This document shows, piece after piece, positions 8,554-16,207 of a stretch of DNA of 64,000 bases (positions are counted from its first letter, which is position 1; each line of letters starts with the position of its first letter). Both the position numbers and the translations under genes were made by a program. The DNA is from Roseomonas sp. CECT 9278. GTDB lineage: Bacteria > Pseudomonadota > Alphaproteobacteria > Acetobacterales > Acetobacteraceae. The notes under the pieces were generated by a model that saw only the letters and a list, made by a program, of their open reading frames with translations, was not told the origin of the DNA and ran no database searches. The stretch spans positions 124,001 to 188,000 of the forward strand of contig NZ_CAKKLX010000003.1 of the NCBI RefSeq assembly GCF_918698155.1, read 5' to 3'.

Positions 8554-10128
8554 TCACCCCCGGCGCAGGTTCCACGGATAGGGCGACGACCCTTCCAGCA
8601 TCCCGGTCAGGTCGCGCCGGAACGCCGTGCGGATGCGGAACTGGCCGAGCGGCAGGAAGGCCGCGTCCTCGATCGCGTGGCGGCCCAGCTCGCCGGCCAG
8701 CGCCTTCTGGCGATCGGGGTCGGTGGAGAACAGCCAGGCTTCCGCCAGCTCCTCCGCGCGCGGGCTGGACCACCAGCCGAACCAGCCGGCCAGCCCCTGG
8801 CCGCGCACCAGGAAGGACAGCGCCGGGTTGGCCCAGGCGGTGGCGCCGCCGGTGGTGTGCAGCATCGACCAGCCGCCGCGTTCCACCGGCTCGCGCGAAT
8901 TGCGCCGTTGCACCACGGTGCCCCAGTCGCTCTCGGCCAGGTCGATGTTCATGCCGATGCGCTTCAGCCGATCCGCCGAGACCTGCCCCAGCGGCCCGAT
9001 ATCCGGGAAGTCGGTCGGGTTGATGACGACGACGCGCTGGTTGGCGTAGCCGGCCTCGCGCAGCGCGGCGCGGGCGCGGTCGAGGTCGCCGGGCATCATC
9101 GCCGTGCCCTCGTCGGCGTTGTAGGGCGTGCCGCGCGGCCAGAGGCTGCGGTTGAGGTCCCAGTCGCTGCGATCATCCCCGCGGGAGGCGCGCATGTAGT
9201 CCTCCTGCAGGACCGACAGCCGCACCGCGCGGCGGATCGCGACATTGTCGAAGGGCGGGTGCAGGCAGTTCATCCGCATCACCGCGAGCCGCCCGTTCGG
9301 GTCGGTCACCTCCCGCCGCACGTCGCGCGCGCGCGCCAGCAGCGGACCCAGGTCGGGGTGCGGGCGTTCCCACCAATCGACCTCGCCATTCTGCAGGGCC
9401 GCCGCCGCCGTCGCGGGGTCGGGCAGGATATGCCATTCGACGCGCCGGAAATGCGCGACCTTGGCCCCCGAGGTCCAGGACGGCGCCTCGCTGCGCGGGG
9501 CGTAGCCGTCGAATTTCTCGTACACCACGCGGGAGCCGGAATTGTATTCGCCCGCGATGAAGCGGAAGGGGCCTGAGCCGACCACTTCCGTGATGGCGCG
9601 GCCGGGATCGGTCGCCGCGATGCGCTCGGGCATGATGAACAGCGTCGAGGAATCGGGCTTGGCCAGCGCATCGAGCAGCAGCGGGAAGGCGCGCTTCAGA
9701 CGCACCTGGAAGTTGCGGTCGTCCTGTGCCGACCATTCGTCGACCACGCGGGCCAGCAACTGCCCGAAGGGCTCGCGCGCGCACCAGCGCTTGATGGATG
9801 CGATGCAGTCCGCCGAGCGCACCGGCGCGCCGTCATGGAAGCGCAGCCCCTCGCGAAGGCGGAAGCGCCAGGTCAGGCCATCCGACGATGTCTCGTGCCC
9901 CTCGACCATCTGCGGGCGCGGCGTCAGGCGCGCATCCACGCCATACAGCGTGTCGTACACGTAGTAGCCGTGGTTGCCCGTGACCGTCGCGGTGGTGAAG
10001 ATCGGGTCGAGGACGCTCAGGTTGGCCTGCGGCACGAAGCGCAGCGTGGTGGCGCGGGTGTTCTGCGCGACGGCGGGCGCTGCGGGCAGCGCGGCGCCCG
10101 CGGCAAGCAGGCTGCGACGATGGATCAT
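8554..10128 (-). CDS. ABC transporter substrate-binding protein, family 5 (peptide/opine type)
   Basis: Periplasmic solute receptor of 524 residues. It starts with a twin-arginine-like signal (MIHRRSLLAAGAALPAAPAV, processed near AVA-Q). The mature part shows SBP_bac_5 features: TWRFRLREGLRFHDGAPV, GSGPFRF, RRAVRLSVLQEDYM, and a C-terminal lobe with DPDRQKALAGELGRHAIEDA. The family binds di- and oligopeptides, nickel, haem or opines; the ligand here is unknown. No permease or ATPase genes are adjacent, so it is an orphan receptor in this window. The start at 10128 has a strong AGGAGG. Its stop directly abuts the convergent hydrolase gene. Confidence 0.9.
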   Translation of the reverse strand: MIHRRSLLAAGAALPAAPAVAQNTRATTLRFVPQANLSVLDPIFTTATVTGNHGYYVYDTLYGVDARLTPRPQMVEGHETSSDGLTWRFRLREGLRFHDGAPVRSADCIASIKRWCAREPFGQLLARVVDEWSAQDDRNFQVRLKRAFPLLLDALAKPDSSTLFIMPERIAATDPGRAITEVVGSGPFRFIAGEYNSGSRVVYEKFDGYAPRSEAPSWTSGAKVAHFRRVEWHILPDPATAAAALQNGEVDWWERPHPDLGPLLARARDVRREVTDPNGRLAVMRMNCLHPPFDNVAIRRAVRLSVLQEDYMRASRGDDRSDWDLNRSLWPRGTPYNADEGTAMMPGDLDRARAALREAGYANQRVVVINPTDFPDIGPLGQVSADRLKRIGMNIDLAESDWGTVVQRRNSREPVERGGWSMLHTTGGATAWANPALSFLVRGQGLAGWFGWWSSPRAEELAEAWLFSTDPDRQKALAGELGRHAIEDAAFLPLGQFRIRTAFRRDLTGMLEGSSPYPWNLRRG

Positions 10129-10236
10129 GGCGTCCTCCTGCGCCGGGTCTTGGGCCGGCGTCAGCGCGCAGGATAGGCCAGGACCCGCGCCGCGGGAACC
10201 GGCGCACGACGGCAATGCCGCCGCGCGCCGGGCGCC

Positions 10237-11214
10237 TCACTCGCCCTGGATGCCCGCCGCGCGCAGCACGCCGCGCATGCGCGGGATCTCGCGCGCGATG
10301 GTCGCCGCCAGCTCCTCCGGCGTGCTCGCCACCAGCACCACGCCCAGTTCATCGAGCCGGCGCTTCACCTCGGCATCGTTCAGCGCGGTGCGCATGTCGG
10401 TGCTGATCCGCTGCACGATAGGGCCCGGCGTGGCGGCCGGCGCATAGATCGACAGCCAGGCCGAGGCCTCGAAGCCGGCCAGCCCCTGCTCGGCCACCGT
10501 CGGCACATCGGGCAGCGACGGCAGCCGCGTGGCGGAGGACACCGCCAGCGCGCGGTACGACCCGTCGCGCACCTTGGGCAGCGCCACCACGCCGCTCTGG
10601 AAGGACATGGTCACGCGCCTTGTCTGCACGTCCATGATCTGCGCCGCGGGGTCGTTGTAGGCCACGCCCGTGAGCTGCACGCCGGCCATCTGCGCCAGCA
10701 TCTCGCCGCCGATATGCTGCGAGGTGCCCGGCCCGGCATGGCCGAAGGTGATGCTGCCCGGCTGCGCGCGCGCCGCGGCGATGATGTCCGCCACGCTGCG
10801 ATAGGGTGCCTCGGCCGACACCACCAGCACGTTCGGCGTGCGCCCCACCAGCGTGATGGGTGCCAGGTCGCGCTGCGGGTCATAGGGCGGGCGCGGGCTC
10901 ATGCTGACGCGCACGACAATCGCGGCATCGCCGGCCAGCACGATGGTGTGCCCGTCCGGTGCGGCGCGGGCCACGCGCTCCACGCCGATGGTGCCGGCCG
11001 CGCCGGTCACGTTCTGCACCACCACCGGCTTGCCCCAGCGCGTGGTCAGGATCGGTGCGACCAGCCGCGCGATCACGTCCTGCGACGTGCCCGGGCCGAA
11101 CGGGATGATGATGGTGACCGGCCGGTCGGGCCAGGCGGCCTGCGCGGCGGCGGGCCGGGCCTGGCTGGCCACCAGCGCGGCCGCCCCGGCGGCCAGGATC
11201 TCGCGACGATTCAT
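10237..11214 (-). CDS. Bug-family (TctC-like) tripartite tricarboxylate transporter substrate-binding protein
   Basis: 325-residue periplasmic receptor with signal peptide MNRREILAAGAAALVASQAR (twin Arg). It has the Bug family markers: PVTIIIPFGPGTSQDVIARL after the N-terminus, VENVTGAAGTIG-type segment (VVQNVTGAAGTIG), AAPDGHTIV, and LPDVPTVAEQGLAGFEAS. Bug proteins bind carboxylates and other small acids. No tctA/tctB membrane genes are present nearby, as is common for the many orphan Bug genes in Acetobacteraceae and Burkholderiales. It is followed downstream by the family 5 receptor and preceded by an SMP-30 gene, all on the minus strand, suggesting a catabolic or transport operon. Confidence 0.93.
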   Translation of the reverse strand: MNRREILAAGAAALVASQARPAAAQAAWPDRPVTIIIPFGPGTSQDVIARLVAPILTTRWGKPVVVQNVTGAAGTIGVERVARAAPDGHTIVLAGDAAIVVRVSMSPRPPYDPQRDLAPITLVGRTPNVLVVSAEAPYRSVADIIAAARAQPGSITFGHAGPGTSQHIGGEMLAQMAGVQLTGVAYNDPAAQIMDVQTRRVTMSFQSGVVALPKVRDGSYRALAVSSATRLPSLPDVPTVAEQGLAGFEASAWLSIYAPAATPGPIVQRISTDMRTALNDAEVKRRLDELGVVLVASTPEELAATIAREIPRMRGVLRAAGIQGE

Positions 11215-11239
11215 GGTGTTCTCCCTGTGGCGCGGCGCG

Positions 11240-12142
11240 TCATGCGCCGCGCGTGTTGACGTAGATCGCGTAGAGCGATGTGTGGGCCGTGATGAACAGC
11301 CGGTTCCGCTTCGGCCCGCCGAAGCAGAGGTTCGAGACCATCTCGGGCACCGGGATGCGCCCGATCAGCGCCCCATCCGGCGCGTGGCAGCGCACGCCAT
11401 CGCCGGCCGAGGTCCAGACATTCCCGGCGGCATCGCAGCGCAGCCCGTCGAAGAAGCCGGCATCGCAGGTGGCGAAGCGGCGCCCCGGCCCCACCCCCGC
11501 CGCGCCCGGTAGCAGCGGATAGGCGCGGATCTCCGGCATGCGCGCCGGATCATGCGTCGCACCGGTCTCGGACACGTACAGCCAGGCGCCATCGGCCGAG
11601 AAGGCCAGGCCATTCGGGCGCAGCATGTCGGTCACCATCGCCTGCGCCGCGCCGGTCGCGGGGTCGATGCGATAGACATGGCAGGCGCCGAGCTCGGACG
11701 GCGCGGCATCGCCCTCGTAGTCGCTGTCGATGCCATAGGTCGGGTCGGTGAACCACACCGCGCCATCCGGGCCGGTCGCGACATCATTGGGCGAATTCAG
11801 CCGCCGCCCGTCGATCGCGGCGGCCAGCACCGTGCGGCTGCCATCATGTTCGGTGCGCGACACGCAGCGGCCGCGATGCTCGCAGGACAGCAGACGCCCC
11901 TGGCGGTCCACAGCATGCCCGTTCTCGTTGTTGCAGGGGCTGCGGAACACCGAGACCGACCCATCGGTTTCGTCCCAGCGCATCACGCGGTCGTTCGGGA
12001 TGTCGGACCACACCAGGTAGCGCCCGGCCGCGAGATACGCCGGCCCTTCCACCCAGCGCCCGCCGGTCCACAGGCGTTCCAGCAACGCATGGCCGATCAC
12101 CAGCGGCGCGAAGCGCGGGTCGAGGATCTCGGCGGCGCTCAT
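11240..12142 (-). CDS. SMP-30/gluconolactonase-like beta-propeller hydrolase
   Basis: 300-residue protein of the SMP-30/gluconolactonase/LRE family, six-bladed propellers that hydrolyse lactones with a divalent metal. Visible motifs are WVEGPAYL (metal Glu), WSDIPNDRVMRWDE, NNENGHAVDRQGRLLSCEH, LNSPNDVATGPDGAVWFTDP (metal Asn and Asp) and MLRPNGLAFSADGAWLYVSE. There is no signal peptide. ATG 12142 overlaps the stop of the upstream cytochrome b561-like gene by 4 bp (ATGA), so the pair is translationally coupled. The Bug receptor gene follows 25 bp downstream. The likely role is sugar-lactone or related ring opening in a catabolic route; the substrate is unknown. Confidence 0.9.
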   Translation of the reverse strand: MSAAEILDPRFAPLVIGHALLERLWTGGRWVEGPAYLAAGRYLVWSDIPNDRVMRWDETDGSVSVFRSPCNNENGHAVDRQGRLLSCEHRGRCVSRTEHDGSRTVLAAAIDGRRLNSPNDVATGPDGAVWFTDPTYGIDSDYEGDAAPSELGACHVYRIDPATGAAQAMVTDMLRPNGLAFSADGAWLYVSETGATHDPARMPEIRAYPLLPGAAGVGPGRRFATCDAGFFDGLRCDAAGNVWTSAGDGVRCHAPDGALIGRIPVPEMVSNLCFGGPKRNRLFITAHTSLYAIYVNTRGA

Positions 12143-12876
12143 GGCGCGCGTCCCGGCGGCAGCCGGTCCGACCGCAGGTTGGGACCCCAGATCGCGACAT
12201 AGGTATCGACATGCCGGCCGCGCCGCACCAGGTCGAGAACGGCGAACAGCGCCACCAGCCAGGCCACGCCCAGCAGCACGACCAGCCAGTCGGGCGCGCC
12301 CGCCAGCGCGGCACCGGTCGCGAGCGCCGCCGCCGCCAGCGCCAGCGTCAGCCAGCCGCCGGTCTTGTGCAGGGCCTCGAACAGCCGGCGCCGGCGGGTC
12401 ATGTCGAAATGGTCGCCGCGCCAGGTCGCGGGGTCGGCGGGGTCGGCGCGCGGGTCGGTCGGCCCGCCCTTGGTGCCGCGCAGCTGCGCGCCGATCACCT
12501 GCCCCCAGCCCGCCAGCATGGCGGCGGCGCCGAGCAGCGCATGCGCGCCGTCGAAGCGCCCGCCGGTCTGCGCCAGCACCGCCACCAGGCCGAGCGTCGC
12601 CACCGCCATGCCGCCGTATTGCAGCGCGCGATGCCAGTTCCACCACAGTGGGTTGTCACGCCGGGCCGGGAAATCCTGCCCGGGCGTCACCTTCCACCAG
12701 CGCGCGACGATCGCACCCGCCGGCAACATGCCCGCCCAGGCCAGGATCATGCAGGCGGCATGGACCAGGTGCGCACCGCGCCAGCCCTGCACCACCCAGA
12801 GCCCTGCCAGGGCGGCGGCGAACAGCAGGCCCAGCAGTGCGGGCAGCCAGCGGCGCCAGGCGGCGTCATGCGTCAA
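12139..12876 (-). CDS. cytochrome b561/ferric-reductase-like transmembrane protein
   Basis: Integral inner-membrane protein of 245 residues with about six hydrophobic helices. Conserved His are placed as in the eukaryotic-type cytochrome b561 domain: HLVHAACMILAWAGMLPAG, WNWHRALQYGGM, DGAHALLGAAAMLAGWGQVIG and FEALHKTGGWLTL. Such proteins bind two haems b and pass electrons across the membrane. The donor and acceptor here are unknown. The frame opens with TTG at 12876; no in-frame ATG is near, so the N-terminus is uncertain. Its stop overlaps the SMP-30 start. Confidence 0.75.
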   Translation of the reverse strand: MTHDAAWRRWLPALLGLLFAAALAGLWVVQGWRGAHLVHAACMILAWAGMLPAGAIVARWWKVTPGQDFPARRDNPLWWNWHRALQYGGMAVATLGLVAVLAQTGGRFDGAHALLGAAAMLAGWGQVIGAQLRGTKGGPTDPRADPADPATWRGDHFDMTRRRRLFEALHKTGGWLTLALAAAALATGAALAGAPDWLVVLLGVAWLVALFAVLDLVRRGRHVDTYVAIWGPNLRSDRLPPGRAP

Positions 12877-12994
12877 TGGGCGCGATGCCGCGGCGCGCGG
12901 CGCGATCCTTGGCGTGGCATCGGGCGTTTCCCTGTCTCCTCGCCGCGACAGGTGGGATCACCCCGGCATGCCGGCAAGGCGCATCCGCGCCGCG

Positions 12995-13405
12995 TCAGGC
13001 GGTCGCAGCGTTCGCCGTATCCTGCATGTCGAAGGTCAGCTCCACCCGCAGCCCGAAGGGATCGGTCAGGAACAGCTGGTGCAGCGGGAAGCCGGGCAGC
13101 GGCGCCTCGGCATAGGGGATGTTGCGCGCTGCCAGCGTCGCGCGCACCTGCGGCAGGCCACGCGCGCGGAAGGCGATGTGTTCGAAGGACACGCTGGGCG
13201 AGGGGCCGGTCGGCGCCTCCACCGTGTCGCGGCAGGCGAGATGCACGATCGGCCGGCCGCCGGCATAGAGCCAGGCGCCGGGGAAATCGAAGGCCGGCCG
13301 CGGTCCTTCCGCGAGCCCCAGCAGGTCGCGGTAGAAGGCCAGTGCGGCCGGCAGGTCCTGCGGCCGCAGGCGGACATTGGCGTGGTCGAGTCCTTCGAGC
13401 TGCAT
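12995..13405 (-). CDS. VOC-superfamily protein (glyoxalase/dioxygenase fold)
   Basis: 136-residue single-module vicinal-oxygen-chelate protein. The N-terminus LDHANVRLRPQDLPAALAFY and the C-terminal DPFGLRVELTF carry the usual metal-ligand positions (His near the N-terminus, Glu in VEL), and HIAFRARG matches the central strand. VOC proteins include glyoxalase I, dioxygenases and fosfomycin/bleomycin resistance proteins; nothing here picks one. The ATG has GGGAGG close upstream. It lies alone between the cytochrome b561-like gene and the divergent mutS. Confidence 0.85.
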   Translation of the reverse strand: MQLEGLDHANVRLRPQDLPAALAFYRDLLGLAEGPRPAFDFPGAWLYAGGRPIVHLACRDTVEAPTGPSPSVSFEHIAFRARGLPQVRATLAARNIPYAEAPLPGFPLHQLFLTDPFGLRVELTFDMQDTANAATA

Positions 13406-13447
13406 CGCTCCCTCCCCTCGTGCCGGTTTCCGGTCTAGACGAACTGC

Positions 13448-16192
13448 ATGTCAGGCGCCCCGCCGCAGAACCGCAAGCCCCTTCCTTCGCCGGACGGCAC
13501 GCCGGCCCCGCGCGCGACCGGCGCACCTGCCAACCCGCGCGCCACAGGCGCACCCGACCCGCGCGCCACAGGCGCGACCCCCGCCATCGCCCAATGGTTC
13601 GCCGCCAAGGCCGCCCACCCCGATGCGCTGATCTTCTTCCGCATGGGCGACTTCTTCGAAATGCTGTTCGAGGATGCCGAGGTCGCCGCCGCCGCGCTCG
13701 ACATCGCGCTGTCCTCCCGCGGGGAACACCAGGGCCACAAGGTCGCACTGTGCGGCGTGCCGGCCCATGCGCTCGACAGCTACCTCGGCAAGCTGATCCG
13801 CCAGGGCTTCCGCGTCGCCATCTGCGACCAGACCGAGACACCGGAGGAGCAGAAGGCCCGCCGCGCGCCCACCATCCGGCGCGAGGTGACGCGCCTGGTC
13901 ACGCCCGGCACCGTCACCGAGGAGACGCTGCTGGACGCCGCGCGCCCGGCCTGGCTGCTGGCGCTGGCACCGGCGGGCGACGCGCTGGGTGCCGCCTGGG
14001 TCGATGTCACGACTGGCGCCTTCGGCACCGAACGCATCGCCGCCGCCGACCTGCCCGCCCTGGTCGCGCGGCTGGAACCGGCCGAAATCCTGGCGCCCGA
14101 AGCCCTCGCGCGCGGCCCGGTGCTGGCGCAGCACGCCGAGCGCATCGCGCATGTCGACCCGCCGCGCGACGGCCTGCGCCGCGTGACCGAGGCCTTCGCC
14201 GTCGCCACCCTGGACGGCTTCGGCGCCTTCACGGCCGAGGAAATCGCCGCCGCCGCCATGGCGGTGGATTATGTGCGGCTGACCCAGGCCGGCGCCCTGC
14301 CGCGCCTGTCGCCCCCGGTGCCCGCCGGCGGGCAGGGCGTGCTGCAGATGGATGGCGCGACGCGCCGCAGCCTGGAGATCCTGCGCAGCGAACGCGGCGA
14401 GGCGCGGCATTCCCTGGTCGCCGCCGTGGACCGCACCGTCACGCCGGCGGGGGCGCGCGAACTGGCCGCGCGGCTGGCCTCGCCCCTGGCCGACGGCGCG
14501 GCGATCGGGGCCCGCCACGATGCGGTGGCCTTCCTGCGTGCGGCCGATGCCGTGCGCGCGGCGCTGCGCGGCGCGTTGAAGGGCGCGCCGGACATGGCCC
14601 GCGCGCTCGCGCGCCTGTCGCTCGACCGCTTCGCGCCGCGCGACCTCGGCGCCATCCGCGACGGGCTGGCGCGCGCCGAGGCCATGGCGGCCGCGCTGGC
14701 GGGCGCGCAGGGCGTGCCGCCCATCCCGCCGCTGCTGGCCGCCGCGACCGCCGCGCTGCTGCCGCCCGACAGCCCGCGCGCCGAATTGCAGCGCGCCCTG
14801 GCCGACCCGCTGCCCGCGCGCCTCGATGATGGCGGCCTGGTCGCCACCGGCTATGACGGCGAACTGGATGCGCTGAAGCGCCTGTCCGCCGGCGCGCGGG
14901 ACGCAATCGCCGCCTTGCAGATGGCGCTGGCGCAGGCCTGGGGCGTGGCCAGCCTGAAGATCCGCCACCACCAGCAATTCGGCTTCCTGGCGGAAGTGCC
15001 CGCGGCGGCCGGCGAGAAGCTGCTGCGCGAAGGCGCCAAGGACGGCCCGCAGGCGCCGGTGCATCGCCAGACCATGGCGAACGCCATGCGCTTCACCTGC
15101 ACCGCGCTGGCGGAACTGGACCGCCGCGTGGCGGAGGCCGGCGAACAGGCCGGCAAGCGCGAACGCCTGGTGGCGCAGCACCTGCGCCGGCTGTGCCTGT
15201 CGGCCGGCCAGGCGGTCGCCGCCGCGGCGGCTGCGATGGCCGAGATCGACGTCCATGCCGCCGCGGCGGAGCTCGCCGCCGATGGCCGCTGGTGCCGCCC
15301 GGACATCACCGACCGCGCCGACTTCGCGGTGGCCGCGGCACGCCACCCGGTGGTGGAAGGCGCACTCGCCCGCGCGCGTGGCCCGGCCTTCGTACCCAAT
15401 GATTGCGATCTGTCGGCCGGGCGGCGGCTGTGCCTGCTGACCGGCCCCAACATGGCCGGCAAGTCCACCTTCCTGCGGCAGAACGCCCTGCTGGTCATCC
15501 TGGCCCAGGCCGGCCTGTTCGTGCCGGCGGACAGCGCGCGGCTGGGGCTGGTCGACCGGCTGTTCTCGCGCGTCGGCGCGGCGGATGACATCGCCGGCGG
15601 GCGATCGACCTTCATGGTCGAGATGGCCGAGACCGCCGCCATCCTCAACCAGGCCACCGCCCGGTCGCTGGTGGTGCTGGACGAGGTCGGGCGCGGCACC
15701 GCCACCTGGGATGGCCTGGCCATCGCCTGGGCCGTGCTGGAGGCGCTGCACGACCGCATCCGCTGCCGCACCATCTTCGCCACCCATTTCCACGAACTGA
15801 CCGCGCTGGCCGGCAAGCTGCCGGAGCTGGTGCCCGCCACCATGCAGGTGCGGGAATGGAAGAACGAGGTGGTGTTCGACCACCGCGTCGGCCCGGGCGC
15901 GGCCGAACGGTCCTGGGGCGTGCATGTGGCGCGGCTGGCCGGCGTGCCGCGCCCGGTGCTGGCGCGCGCGCAGGAGGTGCTGAAGTCGCTGGAGGCGCGC
16001 GCCCGTGGCCTCGATCCGCTGTCGGATGAATTGCCGCTGTTTGCCCGCGCCGCACCGCCGCCGCCGGCCCATCCCGCCCTGGCCGCGCTGGCGGAACTGG
16101 ACGCCGATGCACTCAGCCCGCGAGAGGCGCTGGACGCGCTCTACCACTTGAAAACCCTTCTGGAGGAGGCTGTTGCGCCCGCCCCGGAATAG
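13448..16192 (+). CDS. mutS: DNA mismatch repair protein MutS
   Basis: Recognises base mismatches and small loops and recruits MutL. 914 residues. The mismatch-binding domain begins with DALIFFRMGDFFEMLF (~55-70, containing the Phe-x-Glu element as FFEM). The ATPase has Walker A GPNMAGKSTFLRQ (~665-677) and Walker B VVLDEVGRGTATWDG (~742). The first ~45 residues are an unusual Pro/Ala/Arg-rich extension containing three PRATGA copies before the conserved start. No good ribosome-binding site precedes ATG 13448, and no later in-frame ATG lies before the conserved domain. glnD follows 15 bp downstream on the same strand. Confidence 0.97.
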   Translation: MSGAPPQNRKPLPSPDGTPAPRATGAPANPRATGAPDPRATGATPAIAQWFAAKAAHPDALIFFRMGDFFEMLFEDAEVAAAALDIALSSRGEHQGHKVALCGVPAHALDSYLGKLIRQGFRVAICDQTETPEEQKARRAPTIRREVTRLVTPGTVTEETLLDAARPAWLLALAPAGDALGAAWVDVTTGAFGTERIAAADLPALVARLEPAEILAPEALARGPVLAQHAERIAHVDPPRDGLRRVTEAFAVATLDGFGAFTAEEIAAAAMAVDYVRLTQAGALPRLSPPVPAGGQGVLQMDGATRRSLEILRSERGEARHSLVAAVDRTVTPAGARELAARLASPLADGAAIGARHDAVAFLRAADAVRAALRGALKGAPDMARALARLSLDRFAPRDLGAIRDGLARAEAMAAALAGAQGVPPIPPLLAAATAALLPPDSPRAELQRALADPLPARLDDGGLVATGYDGELDALKRLSAGARDAIAALQMALAQAWGVASLKIRHHQQFGFLAEVPAAAGEKLLREGAKDGPQAPVHRQTMANAMRFTCTALAELDRRVAEAGEQAGKRERLVAQHLRRLCLSAGQAVAAAAAAMAEIDVHAAAAELAADGRWCRPDITDRADFAVAAARHPVVEGALARARGPAFVPNDCDLSAGRRLCLLTGPNMAGKSTFLRQNALLVILAQAGLFVPADSARLGLVDRLFSRVGAADDIAGGRSTFMVEMAETAAILNQATARSLVVLDEVGRGTATWDGLAIAWAVLEALHDRIRCRTIFATHFHELTALAGKLPELVPATMQVREWKNEVVFDHRVGPGAAERSWGVHVARLAGVPRPVLARAQEVLKSLEARARGLDPLSDELPLFARAAPPPPAHPALAALAELDADALSPREALDALYHLKTLLEEAVAPAPE

Positions 16193-16207
16193 GTAGTCTG
16201 CCGCGCG

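Noticed and set aside
13451-16147. ~900-codon open frame antisense to mutS
   Set aside because: Gln/Arg/His-rich shadow; the MutS motifs are in the plus strand.
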